Source of the DNA: Clostridiaceae bacterium
GTDB lineage: Bacteria; Bacillota; Clostridia; Peptostreptococcales; Peptostreptococcaceae
Assembly: GCA_902362365.1 (NCBI GenBank)
Contig: CABIVQ010000003.1
Coordinates: 1 to 64,000, forward strand
Direction: 5' to 3'
Length of the DNA: 64,000 nt
Each line of letters begins with the position of its first letter. Position 1 is the first letter of the stretch. This document shows positions 46,691 to 54,571 of this stretch, piece by piece. A program made the position numbers and the translations under genes. The notes beneath the pieces were generated by a model. It worked only from the letters and a program-made list of their open reading frames with translations. It was not told the origin of the DNA and did not search any database.

Positions 46691-48235
46691 TATCTTAGTA
46701 GTAAAATCTTCAATATTCCAAACATCATCTACTATATCCATGTAGAATTCAGGTTCATGCGATACTAATACCACAGTCCCTTTAAATTCTTTTATAGCTT
46801 TCTTTAATTCATCTTTAGCTTCAACATCTAAGTGATTTGTAGGCTCATCTAGCACTAGTAAGTTTATGTCTTTTAACATTATCTTACATAGTCTAACTTT
46901 AGCAGCTTCTCCCCCACTTAATACTCTAACTTGACTCGTTATATGTTCATTTGATAATCCACACTTAGAAAGTGCTTGTCTAACCTCAAAGTTTGTAAGT
47001 CCTGGGAATTCTGCCCAAACATCATCCATTGGAGTATTGTAGTTATCCTTAGAACTCTCTTGCTCAAAGTATCCTACTTCTAAATAATCTCCTAATTCAA
47101 CTTCTCCATCAAAAGGCTTTATTATTCCAAGTAAAGTCTTTAATAAAGTAGACTTACCTATACCGTTCATACCTTTTAATGCAACTTTTTTATTTCTTTC
47201 TAATTCAAAGTTAAGAGGCTTAGTTAATGGCTCATTATATCCTAATACTAAATCTTTAGTCTTAAATATATATCTACTAGCCGCTCTAGCTTCTCTAAAT
47301 TGGAATGTAGGCTTTATCTTCTCTTTTGGTCTTTCTAAGATTTCCATCTTATCAAGTATTTTTTGTCTACTGTTCGCCATTCCACGAGTAGCAACTCTTG
47401 CTTTATTTCTAGCAACGAAATCTTCAAGTTTCTTTCTTTCTTCAACTTGTCTTTCGTATGCACTCTCTTCTTGACGTTTCTTTATTTCATTTAATCTAAC
47501 AAATTCATCGTAATTACCTTTATATCTATTTAATTCACCATTTTCTAAGTGGTAAATTACATTACATGTATCATTTATAAATGGTATATCATGAGATACA
47601 AGTATAAAACTATTTTCATATTCTTGTAAGTATCTAGTTAACCATACTATATGTTCTTCATCTAAGTAGTTAGTAGGCTCATCTAGTATTAATATTGTAG
47701 GATTCTCAAGTAATAACTTAGTTAAAAGTACTTTTGTTCTTTGACCTCCACTAAGATCAGTTACATCTCTATCTAATCCTATATCTCCAAGACCTAACCC
47801 ATTGGCAACTTCCTGGATTTTAGCATCTATCATATAGAAACCACTATTTTCAAGTATTGTTTGTATTTCTGCAGTATCTTCTAGAAGCTTAGTCATTAAC
47901 TCTTCATCAGCTTCTCCCATTTTATCGTACATACCTATCATTTCTTGCTCTAAATCAAACATAGGTTTAAAAGCATCTCTTAATATATCTCTTATAGAAT
48001 TTCCTTTTGCAAGTACTGAATGTTGGTCTAAGTATCCGACTGTTGCTCTTGAAGACCACTTTATATTACCCGCATCAGGCATTAATTTCTTTGTTATTAT
48101 ATTTAAAAAGCTTGATTTTCCTTCTCCATTTGCCCCAACTAAAGCAATATGTTCACCTTTCTTTAATCTGAAAGAAACATTCTCTAGTATAGTTCTAGCT
48201 CCGAAACCATGACTTACGTTCTCTACTACTAGCAT
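46685..48235 (-). CDS. ABC-F family ATPase
   Basis: 516 residues with two ABC domains and no membrane part: Walker A GANGEGKSS and GMNGIGKST, signatures LSGGQ and LSGGE, and a charged inter-domain linker (about 240-310). It resembles the YkpA/YbiT group, so a translation-associated role is more likely than antibiotic resistance, but sequence alone cannot exclude ribosome protection. Start is the ATG after AGAGGTGG; an upstream in-frame ATG is rejected. Confidence 0.92.
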   Translation of the reverse strand: MLVVENVSHGFGARTILENVSFRLKKGEHIALVGANGEGKSSFLNIITKKLMPDAGNIKWSSRATVGYLDQHSVLAKGNSIRDILRDAFKPMFDLEQEMIGMYDKMGEADEELMTKLLEDTAEIQTILENSGFYMIDAKIQEVANGLGLGDIGLDRDVTDLSGGQRTKVLLTKLLLENPTILILDEPTNYLDEEHIVWLTRYLQEYENSFILVSHDIPFINDTCNVIYHLENGELNRYKGNYDEFVRLNEIKKRQEESAYERQVEERKKLEDFVARNKARVATRGMANSRQKILDKMEILERPKEKIKPTFQFREARAASRYIFKTKDLVLGYNEPLTKPLNFELERNKKVALKGMNGIGKSTLLKTLLGIIKPFDGEVELGDYLEVGYFEQESSKDNYNTPMDDVWAEFPGLTNFEVRQALSKCGLSNEHITSQVRVLSGGEAAKVRLCKIMLKDINLLVLDEPTNHLDVEAKDELKKAIKEFKGTVVLVSHEPEFYMDIVDDVWNIEDFTTKIV

Positions 48236-48446
48236 TGTCCACCTCTTCATTAATCGTTATTTTTCATAAATTCATTCTATACTATAATATATTCTTTTTT
48301 TACTTAAATCAAGTGTATGAAATACCCATAGAAAAATTTATCATTATTTTAAAATATTTCTTAATTTAAGGTTGTTCTATTATTATCAATTAATGAATAT
48401 ACAATTGTAGTATTAAGAAAAATAAAATAATAAAACTTTATAAAGA

Positions 48447-48464
48447 TTGTTTTAAATTTAACAT
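48447..48464 (+). promoter_or_regulatory. Rex-like operator upstream of the NADH oxidase gene
   Basis: TTGTTTTAAATTTAACAT matches TTGTTAAnnnnTTAACAA at 11 of 14 defined positions. Its left half can serve as a -35 element, with TATAAA at 48471-48476 as -10. Rex represses such genes when NADH is low, which suits an NADH oxidase. The remaining divergent gap (48236-48552) is AT-rich. Confidence 0.5.
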
Positions 48465-48552
48465 AGTTGGTATAAATATAATGTTATTTTTTTATCAATA
48501 AGATCATTCATATGTTACTATAAATATTAAATTTTAATGGAGGTAAATTTAC

Positions 48553-49881
48553 ATGAAAATTGTTGTTGTAGGATGTACACACGCAGGAACCGCTGCTGTT
48601 GTAAATTTAAAAGAGCTTTATCCTGATAGTCAAATAACTATCTACGAAAAAAACGATAATATATCTTTCCTATCTTGTGGAATAGCTTTAAGTGTTAGTG
48701 ATGTAGTTACAGAACCAGAAAAACTATTCTATAATTCACCTGAAAATCTAGCTTCACAGGGAATAATAACTAATATGAAGCATGAGGTTTTAGATATAGA
48801 TTTTAATAACAAAAAGCTTTCTGTCAAAAATCTAGTCACTGGAGAAACTGCAGAAGATAACTACGATAAACTAGTGCTAACATTAGGTTCTTGGCCTATA
48901 GTCCCTAAATTTGAAGGTGGAAATTTAGAAAATATAGTTCTTTGCAAAAATTATGATCATGCTAAAACTATTATAGAAAAATCTAAAAATGCTAAAAATG
49001 TTGTAGTAATAGGTGCCGGATATATAGGCGTTGAGCTTGCAGAAGCTTTTGAAATGAAAAGTAAGAATGTTACTCTTATAGATGCCGAAGATAGAATAAT
49101 GGCAAAATACCTAGATAAAGATTTTACAGATATAGCTGAAGCTGAATTCACTAAAAGAGGCGTTAATCTAGTTTTAGGTCAAAAAGTTCAAAAATTTGAG
49201 GGGGATAACAAGGTATCTAAAGTTATAACAGACAAAGGTGAATTCGAAGCCGACTTAGTTGTTCTGTGTATCGGATTTGCACCTAATACTAATTTAGTAA
49301 AAGGAAAATTAGACACCTTACCAAATGGAGCAATTATAATAGATGAGTATATGAGAACAAGTGAAAAGGATGTTTTTGCTGCAGGAGATTGTTGCGTTGT
49401 TAGGTTTAATCCTGCAAAAGAAAATAGATATATTCCATTAGCTACAAATGCAGTCAGAATGGGTACTTTAGTTGCTAAGAATTTAGTTAATCCTACTTTA
49501 AAATACATGGGTACTCAAGGTACTTCTGGAATAAAAATTTACGATTTATGTATCGCTTCAACAGGACTTACTGAAGAGGTTGCAAAAAACACTACTAACT
49601 TAAATGTGTCATCCGTGACTGCTACAGATAACTACCGACCTGAATTTATGCCTTCATTTGAGGAAGCTACAGTAAAATTAGTATATGATAAAGATACTAG
49701 AAAGGTAGTTGGAGGGCAAATTATTTCTAAAATGGATTTAACTCAATTTATGAATACACTATCAGTTGTCATCCAAAATGAAATGACTATAGAAGAGTTG
49801 GCTATGACAGATTTCTTCTTCCAACCACACTTTAATAAGCCGTGGAGTCTGCTAAATATAGCTGCACTTAAGGCTTTATAA
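48553..49881 (+). CDS. NADH oxidase / CoA-disulfide reductase family flavoprotein
   Basis: 442-residue FAD-dependent pyridine nucleotide-disulfide reductase. FAD-binding VVVGCTHAGTAAV at the start, a single redox-active cysteine in FLSCGIAL (about residue 43), NAD-binding VVIGAGYIGVE near 152 and the second FAD motif DVFAAGDCCVV. The pattern fits water-forming NADH oxidase (Nox) that removes oxygen in anaerobes; a CoA-disulfide reductase role cannot be excluded. Single gene with strong GGAGGT. Confidence 0.9.
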   Translation: MKIVVVGCTHAGTAAVVNLKELYPDSQITIYEKNDNISFLSCGIALSVSDVVTEPEKLFYNSPENLASQGIITNMKHEVLDIDFNNKKLSVKNLVTGETAEDNYDKLVLTLGSWPIVPKFEGGNLENIVLCKNYDHAKTIIEKSKNAKNVVVIGAGYIGVELAEAFEMKSKNVTLIDAEDRIMAKYLDKDFTDIAEAEFTKRGVNLVLGQKVQKFEGDNKVSKVITDKGEFEADLVVLCIGFAPNTNLVKGKLDTLPNGAIIIDEYMRTSEKDVFAAGDCCVVRFNPAKENRYIPLATNAVRMGTLVAKNLVNPTLKYMGTQGTSGIKIYDLCIASTGLTEEVAKNTTNLNVSSVTATDNYRPEFMPSFEEATVKLVYDKDTRKVVGGQIISKMDLTQFMNTLSVVIQNEMTIEELAMTDFFFQPHFNKPWSLLNIAALKAL

Positions 49882-49921
49882 ACTAATTTTTCATATAATC
49901 TATTATTTTTCTTTAATATGC

Positions 49922-49982
49922 ATATATAAAATTCCTGATACACAGCTTCTATGTTGCTGAAAATATCAGGAATTTTATATAT
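49922..49982 (+). terminator. Terminator after the NADH oxidase gene
   Basis: A perfect 19-bp stem, ATATATAAAATTCCTGATA with TATCAGGAATTTTATATAT, with an inner CAGC/GCTG pair; unusually long and AT-rich. Could also act for the convergent gene at 50062. Confidence 0.8.
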
Positions 49983-50061
49983 CTATTAACTATATATTAT
50001 TCGATCTTTCTAATGTCTAACTTTTACTTAAATTATTCTATTCAAAATTATCGATATATAC

Positions 50062-50769
50062 TTAATTAAAATATAAGTCATCATAAAGCATTAACATGCA
50101 TCCTGCTGTTGTTCTTTGAGATACAGTAATTGCTTTTATCGCCGTTAAATAAAATTTTGTTGTTAAGTTTGTTATGCCTCTATACATATAGTCTAAATCT
50201 AGAGCAAGGTTAGCATTATGCTCTATATAACTATCTATACTATCTAATAGTATAGGCTTATCCTCTGTTTTAAACCTTTTCATTTTTTTATAGTTTGATT
50301 TCACATATACTTCAAACTGTCTATGGTTATCTAATAATTTTCCTTTTGCATGTTGAGGTATTGTAAGGTCCTGTATAATATGGCATGCTGCTCCAAAGTA
50401 AAACATTGCCCTTTCATAATTTCCTATACTTAAGTATTTAATACTTCTATTATAATAACTCTTCGCTACTGTTAATGCATTATCATCATATCCAAATTTA
50501 CCCTTTTGTAGTTTTGGATTATAAAAATGGTGATAGCACTTAAAATCTTGATCTGCCCATACCAATCCTTTATTTACTTGTGGCATATACATTTTGAAAA
50601 ATTCATATTCTCCTTCATATCCATTTGCTTTTAATATATTCAGTGCATTTTCTTGTATAAATATATGAACTTCACAATCTGTTTTTATTATATTTCTTTT
50701 TATTGGAGCCACCATTTTAAAGGTATTTGATAGCGCAGTTGCATACACATTCTCTAAAGCATCTCTCAT
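50062..50769 (-). CDS. Zinc-dependent phospholipase C-like protein
   Basis: 235 residues resembling the N-terminal zinc-phospholipase C domain (alpha-toxin/PlcB family). Histidines and aspartates typical of the trinuclear zinc site occur in CEVHIFI, WADQDFKCYHH, GAACHIIQDLTIPQHAKG and NHRQFEVYV. No signal peptide is visible, and the usual N-terminal tryptophan ligand is absent, so secreted toxin activity is not supported. Start is the ATG after AGGTGATATTA. It follows the amidase gene by 15 bp. Confidence 0.8.
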   Translation of the reverse strand: MRDALENVYATALSNTFKMVAPIKRNIIKTDCEVHIFIQENALNILKANGYEGEYEFFKMYMPQVNKGLVWADQDFKCYHHFYNPKLQKGKFGYDDNALTVAKSYYNRSIKYLSIGNYERAMFYFGAACHIIQDLTIPQHAKGKLLDNHRQFEVYVKSNYKKMKRFKTEDKPILLDSIDSYIEHNANLALDLDYMYRGITNLTTKFYLTAIKAITVSQRTTAGCMLMLYDDLYFN

Positions 50770-50784
50770 TAATATCACCTAATG

Positions 50785-51651
50785 TCATTTTGTTTTAAAA
50801 TATTCTTCTATTCCATCTGCAATACTTCGCATCAATTTTCTTTGGTAATCTGGATTTGACATCATTTGATCTTCACTATAATTACTCATAAATCCCATCT
50901 CTACTAAAACTACAGGAACCTTAGACCAGTTAAACCCTGTTAAATCCCCTCTTTGGAAAATCCCATTTAGTTGTATCCCTGATTCATTCATTTTACCTTT
51001 TATGAATTCTGCGCATTTATTGCTTTCTTCATAAATTGAAGCTGTATATTTTCCACCTTCTTCTGGAACTAAAATTGATGCTCCTGTTTTTGAAGAATTA
51101 TCTAAGCTATCAGCATGAATTCTAACTACCATATTTGCATTTTTATTATTTGCAAAAATAGCTCTCTCACTATTACTTATGTTTACATCATGACCTTCTC
51201 TAGTCATAATTACACTATATCCTTTACCTTCTAGTATATGTTTTAAAACTACAGATGCTTCTAAATTTAATACATATTCTGGTTTTTTAGTGGCTACACC
51301 CACTGTCCCAGAAGATACCCTTGCTTTTTTGTATGGTGAACCGGGTGCTACAGGTTCCAAATTAGGATCACCTTTTGTTTGATGTCCTGGATCTATACAA
51401 ATTAAAATTTTACTATTTTCATCTGTAGTATTTCTGCCTTCCTCATTATTACCTTGTGTATTTTTTTTATCTGTACTATCTTTTTGGCTACCTTTATTTT
51501 TTGTGTTATCACTTTCTATATTTCTATCCTTATTTATTCCATTACTTATCAATCCTGTTGTTTTATAAAAACTTGTTAGAGGATCTGATGTTCCAATAAG
51601 AATAATTCCCATAGCAATTATTACCATTATTATTAGCCTATATTTTTTCAT
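50785..51651 (-). CDS. N-acetylmuramoyl-L-alanine amidase, membrane-anchored
   Basis: 288 residues: transmembrane anchor (about 4-21), a hydrophilic Lys/Asn/Asp-rich linker (about 40-80) and an Amidase_3 domain. Zinc and catalytic residues are H90 (IDPGHQ), E131 (LNLEASV), H179 (RIHAD) and E251 (VLVEMGFMSN). It cleaves peptide stems from peptidoglycan; with sporulation genes nearby a role in spore or cell-wall remodelling is possible. Forms an operon with the PLC-like gene. Confidence 0.92.
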   Translation of the reverse strand: MKKYRLIIMVIIAMGIILIGTSDPLTSFYKTTGLISNGINKDRNIESDNTKNKGSQKDSTDKKNTQGNNEEGRNTTDENSKILICIDPGHQTKGDPNLEPVAPGSPYKKARVSSGTVGVATKKPEYVLNLEASVVLKHILEGKGYSVIMTREGHDVNISNSERAIFANNKNANMVVRIHADSLDNSSKTGASILVPEEGGKYTASIYEESNKCAEFIKGKMNESGIQLNGIFQRGDLTGFNWSKVPVVLVEMGFMSNYSEDQMMSNPDYQRKLMRSIADGIEEYFKTK

Positions 51652-51850
51652 TGCTCTGCTCCTTCTACATTTAATTTAAATATTGGTATAATATAAATTT
51701 TATTATCCCCATTAGTTTCATTTTTTATTTTTAATAATACCTATTTATTACCTTATAAATAATATCTATAAAACTTCTAAATACATATATATATGCTTCA
51801 TGTACATATATATTTATATAGCTTTATTTTAGGAGGTGATTCTAAACTCT

Positions 51851-52324
51851 ATGCCTAAAAAAATACCTTCAAATTATAACAAACGTTTAAGATATTCTAA
51901 TGAAAATAATACTCCGAATAATAATAGTAACTCTAATACAGATTCATTTAATCCAAGTAATACAAGTAATAGTTCGAATGGATCTGTTAATACTTCAAAT
52001 GATTCTGGTAACACAAGCTCAAAATTATGTTGTTTTGGGTATGTAGATTACATAATTCTAGCTTCAACTCTAGCAATTGCATTAGGCGAAGAATTAGATA
52101 ACACCGACTTAAGTATTTTATCTACTTTTTTTGCAGTTCTTTCTGATGAATTAGCTTTAATAACCTCAGTTAACAGTTGTTCTAATAATACGCCAGATGA
52201 AACTTTTGTTGCACCTGTTCCAGATGTTGCAATAACTGGTGATTATAAAAATTTAAATGTACATAATAAAAAAAATAGGACTAGAGTAAAAAAAATAATT
52301 AAAAAGAAAGTAAAAAAGAAATAA
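51851..52324 (+). CDS. Hypothetical protein with Ser/Asn-rich start and Lys-rich tail
   Basis: 157 residues. Residues 15-60 are a low-complexity Asn/Ser/Thr tract, the centre (about 65-125) is a hydrophobic segment starting with paired cysteines (LCCFGYVDYIILASTLAIALGEEL), and the last 20 residues are strongly basic. I do not recognise it; the layout recalls small spore-coat-type proteins of clostridia, but that is only a guess. Start is ATG ten bases after AGGAGGTGAT; the GTG in that site is not the start. Confidence 0.6.
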   Translation: MPKKIPSNYNKRLRYSNENNTPNNNSNSNTDSFNPSNTSNSSNGSVNTSNDSGNTSSKLCCFGYVDYIILASTLAIALGEELDNTDLSILSTFFAVLSDELALITSVNSCSNNTPDETFVAPVPDVAITGDYKNLNVHNKKNRTRVKKIIKKKVKKK

Positions 52325-52370
52325 AAACACTCTATTAGAAATTTATGTAGTGTTATTATTTCTTTTTTTT
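52324..52370 (+). terminator. Weak terminator after the 51851 gene
   Basis: AACACT pairs with AGTGTT over a long loop; eight T residues follow about 9 bp later. Marginal stem. Confidence 0.45.
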
Positions 52371-52531
52371 AATAAATATTGATATTTCTATACTTTTAAA
52401 TTATGCTTTGTTTTTTTTTGAAAACTACGGTTTTATTGAATCTCTTTTCCAAGAATTAAAAAATAATAACTGTACACCATAATATTAAAGCACCGTAAAA
52501 ACATCATAGTACTTCAGAAAGAAGGTGTTTT

Positions 52532-53539
52532 ATGTTATCTAAAAACTTTTATTCAAAAAAACAACATTTACTAAACTTAAAGATTAAGTCAAAAATTATA
52601 ATTTTTTCATGTTTATTATTTTGTTTATATTTTTTCTCAAATAATTTAATTTATGCAAATAATATTGAAAAAGGAGATGCAGACTATCTAGTACCAATTG
52701 GTAATGTACTGCAAATAGATGCAGAGTTAAAAACTATTATCGTCAGAAATGAAATTGAAGATTCTCCATTTCAAGTAGGAGATGCCATATTAAAAGTTGA
52801 AAATAAATCAATAACTAATTACGGTGAGTTTTCTTCTATTTTGTACTCATTACCAAGCGATTGCAATGTAAAATTAGAAGTAAATAGAAGTGGAAACATT
52901 GTAAATTTAAACTGTAAAAAAGAAGTTTTAGAGAAAATTAATTTTAACAATTTAATATCTGGATTTGCAACTTTAACTTATATTAATCCTGAAAATAATG
53001 AATTTGGTGCTGTTGGTCATCCTATTAATGTAGGAAATTCAAGAAAAATACCTATAAAAAATGGATTAATATCAACTACTACTGATATAAAAGTTCAAAA
53101 ATCTTATAAAGGCAATGTTGGAACTATTAGTGCTAGACGTAATTATAGTATTGGTAACTTTACTGAAAATACTAACTTTGGTATAAAAGGAAACATAAAT
53201 AACTTTGATGTTTCTAAATTAGAAAAATATAAAGTTGCTTCTCTTGATGAAATTCATTTGGGTAAAGCTGAAATAATTTTACAAAATCAGTCAAACAAAT
53301 GTGAAAAATATGATATAGAAATAATTAATATAGAGAAACAAAAATCTCCAAGCCCAAAAACATTTAAAATTAGAATTACAGATAAGGACCTATTAATTAG
53401 AACAGGTGGTATCGTTCAAGGTATGAGTGGGACTCCAATTGTTCAAGGAGATAAAATAATAGGTGCAGTTTCTCATGCAGTAGAAAATGATCCTACATTA
53501 GGATATGGAGTTTTTATAGGCTGGATGATGAATAATTAA
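52532..53539 (+). CDS. SpoIVB-like S55 serine protease
   Basis: 335 residues: transmembrane/signal segment (about 22-42), a PDZ domain (about 58-125) and an S55 peptidase domain. Catalytic H163 lies in FGAVGHPI and Ser299 in GMSGTP, the SpoIVB signatures; an aspartate in RITDKD (about 284-286) completes a likely triad. In Bacillus SpoIVB is secreted from the forespore and starts sigma-K activation. This one is shorter (SpoIVB is about 425) and stands away from recN/spo0A, so it may be a paralog. Ribosome-binding site AGAAGG. Confidence 0.88.
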   Translation: MLSKNFYSKKQHLLNLKIKSKIIIFSCLLFCLYFFSNNLIYANNIEKGDADYLVPIGNVLQIDAELKTIIVRNEIEDSPFQVGDAILKVENKSITNYGEFSSILYSLPSDCNVKLEVNRSGNIVNLNCKKEVLEKINFNNLISGFATLTYINPENNEFGAVGHPINVGNSRKIPIKNGLISTTTDIKVQKSYKGNVGTISARRNYSIGNFTENTNFGIKGNINNFDVSKLEKYKVASLDEIHLGKAEIILQNQSNKCEKYDIEIINIEKQKSPSPKTFKIRITDKDLLIRTGGIVQGMSGTPIVQGDKIIGAVSHAVENDPTLGYGVFIGWMMNN

Positions 53540-53561
53540 TATATTGTTGTCTCTTAATTTT

Positions 53562-53603
53562 AAAGGGATGTTTCAAATAAAATTTTGAAGCATCCCTTTT
53601 TAT
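53562..53603. terminator. Bidirectional terminator between the SpoIVB-like gene and yunB
   Basis: AAAGGGATG pairs with CATCCCTTT and TTTCAAA with TTTTGAA around a short loop, between convergent genes. Confidence 0.9.
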
Positions 53604-53643
53604 AAGTATTTAATTATATTATTTTAAACAATTTATTAATATT

Positions 53644-54315
53644 TTATTTATTTGTTGTGTTATCTAAATTAGGTATTATACTTTGAACTCCTGATTCTGG
53701 TATATTTACATAGCTTTGTGGTACATCACCTACTATTATTGTTTCACATACTGGTATTTGTGCATTTACCTCTTGAGTTGATGTTGTTAGTGGTATTACT
53801 ACTCTTACTTTAGTCTTTGCTTCTATGTATATAATATGTCTTGTTTGGTTTATTCCCGAAGATTCAAATTTAGTTTTAAAATCTACCGAAACAGTTCCTA
53901 TTGGCTCTATTGATACTTTTAATTGAGGCCCATACTTTGCCAAAATTGGGCTACCTAAAGCTGTTCCTATTGGAATATAAGAGCTTGTAGATTTAACTTT
54001 TTTTAGTTCATCTTGTATTTCTAATGCAACATTGGAAGCCATCTCATTCATCATTACAGTGTTTGCTTGTATCATTGTTATTTTACCATCAGAATCTAAT
54101 TGCACATTCATTAGGTCTTTATAATTTATTTGCCCCTTTACAACCTCTGCTACGGATTTATTTATAGATTTATTTGCAAGTTCCAAAGCTTTTGTTTCTG
54201 CTAAAACTGTTATTGTCGGCCTTAAGGTTTTATCTATGTACAAAAAGCTTCCTATAAATAAAGAAATTATAAATAGTATAGCAAATATTATGGAAGTCTT
54301 TTTAAAGTCACTCAA
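53644..54315 (-). CDS. yunB: Sporulation protein YunB
   Basis: 223 residues: N-terminal transmembrane helix (about 9-27), then the YunB-family extracytoplasmic domain with IPIGTALGSPILAKYGP and a C-terminal IPVCETIIVGDVPQSYVNI motif. YunB is a sigma-E-controlled mother-cell protein in Bacillus. The start codon is TTG preceded by GGGGGTGAT. The gap to ponA (54316-54571) is AT-rich promoter space. Confidence 0.9.
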   Translation of the reverse strand: MSDFKKTSIIFAILFIISLFIGSFLYIDKTLRPTITVLAETKALELANKSINKSVAEVVKGQINYKDLMNVQLDSDGKITMIQANTVMMNEMASNVALEIQDELKKVKSTSSYIPIGTALGSPILAKYGPQLKVSIEPIGTVSVDFKTKFESSGINQTRHIIYIEAKTKVRVVIPLTTSTQEVNAQIPVCETIIVGDVPQSYVNIPESGVQSIIPNLDNTTNK

Positions 54316-54571
54316 AATATCACCCCCATAATATTTTATGTATTTATTTTCAATTAATGAATATTTAGCAATAACATAAATTTTATAATATTAGCTAAAA
54401 ATAGTAATATAATTTATAAGTACATATAAGACTATTTTAATATTTTTTATATTATAATAAATGTAGTATTATATTTGTACAGAAAGTTACACTCTATTCA
54501 TTTTTATCTATATTTTACAAAAGTGTGGATTTATATGTTATAATATTGCATTAAGTAAGGAGGTTTAACTT

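Noticed and set aside
46685..48235. ABC-F protein as an antibiotic resistance determinant
   Set aside because: It resembles the housekeeping YkpA/YbiT type and has no resistance-gene context; sequence alone cannot show resistance.
50062..50769. PLC-like protein as an alpha-toxin-type secreted phospholipase
   Set aside because: No signal peptide, no C-terminal C2-like domain and missing N-terminal Trp ligand.
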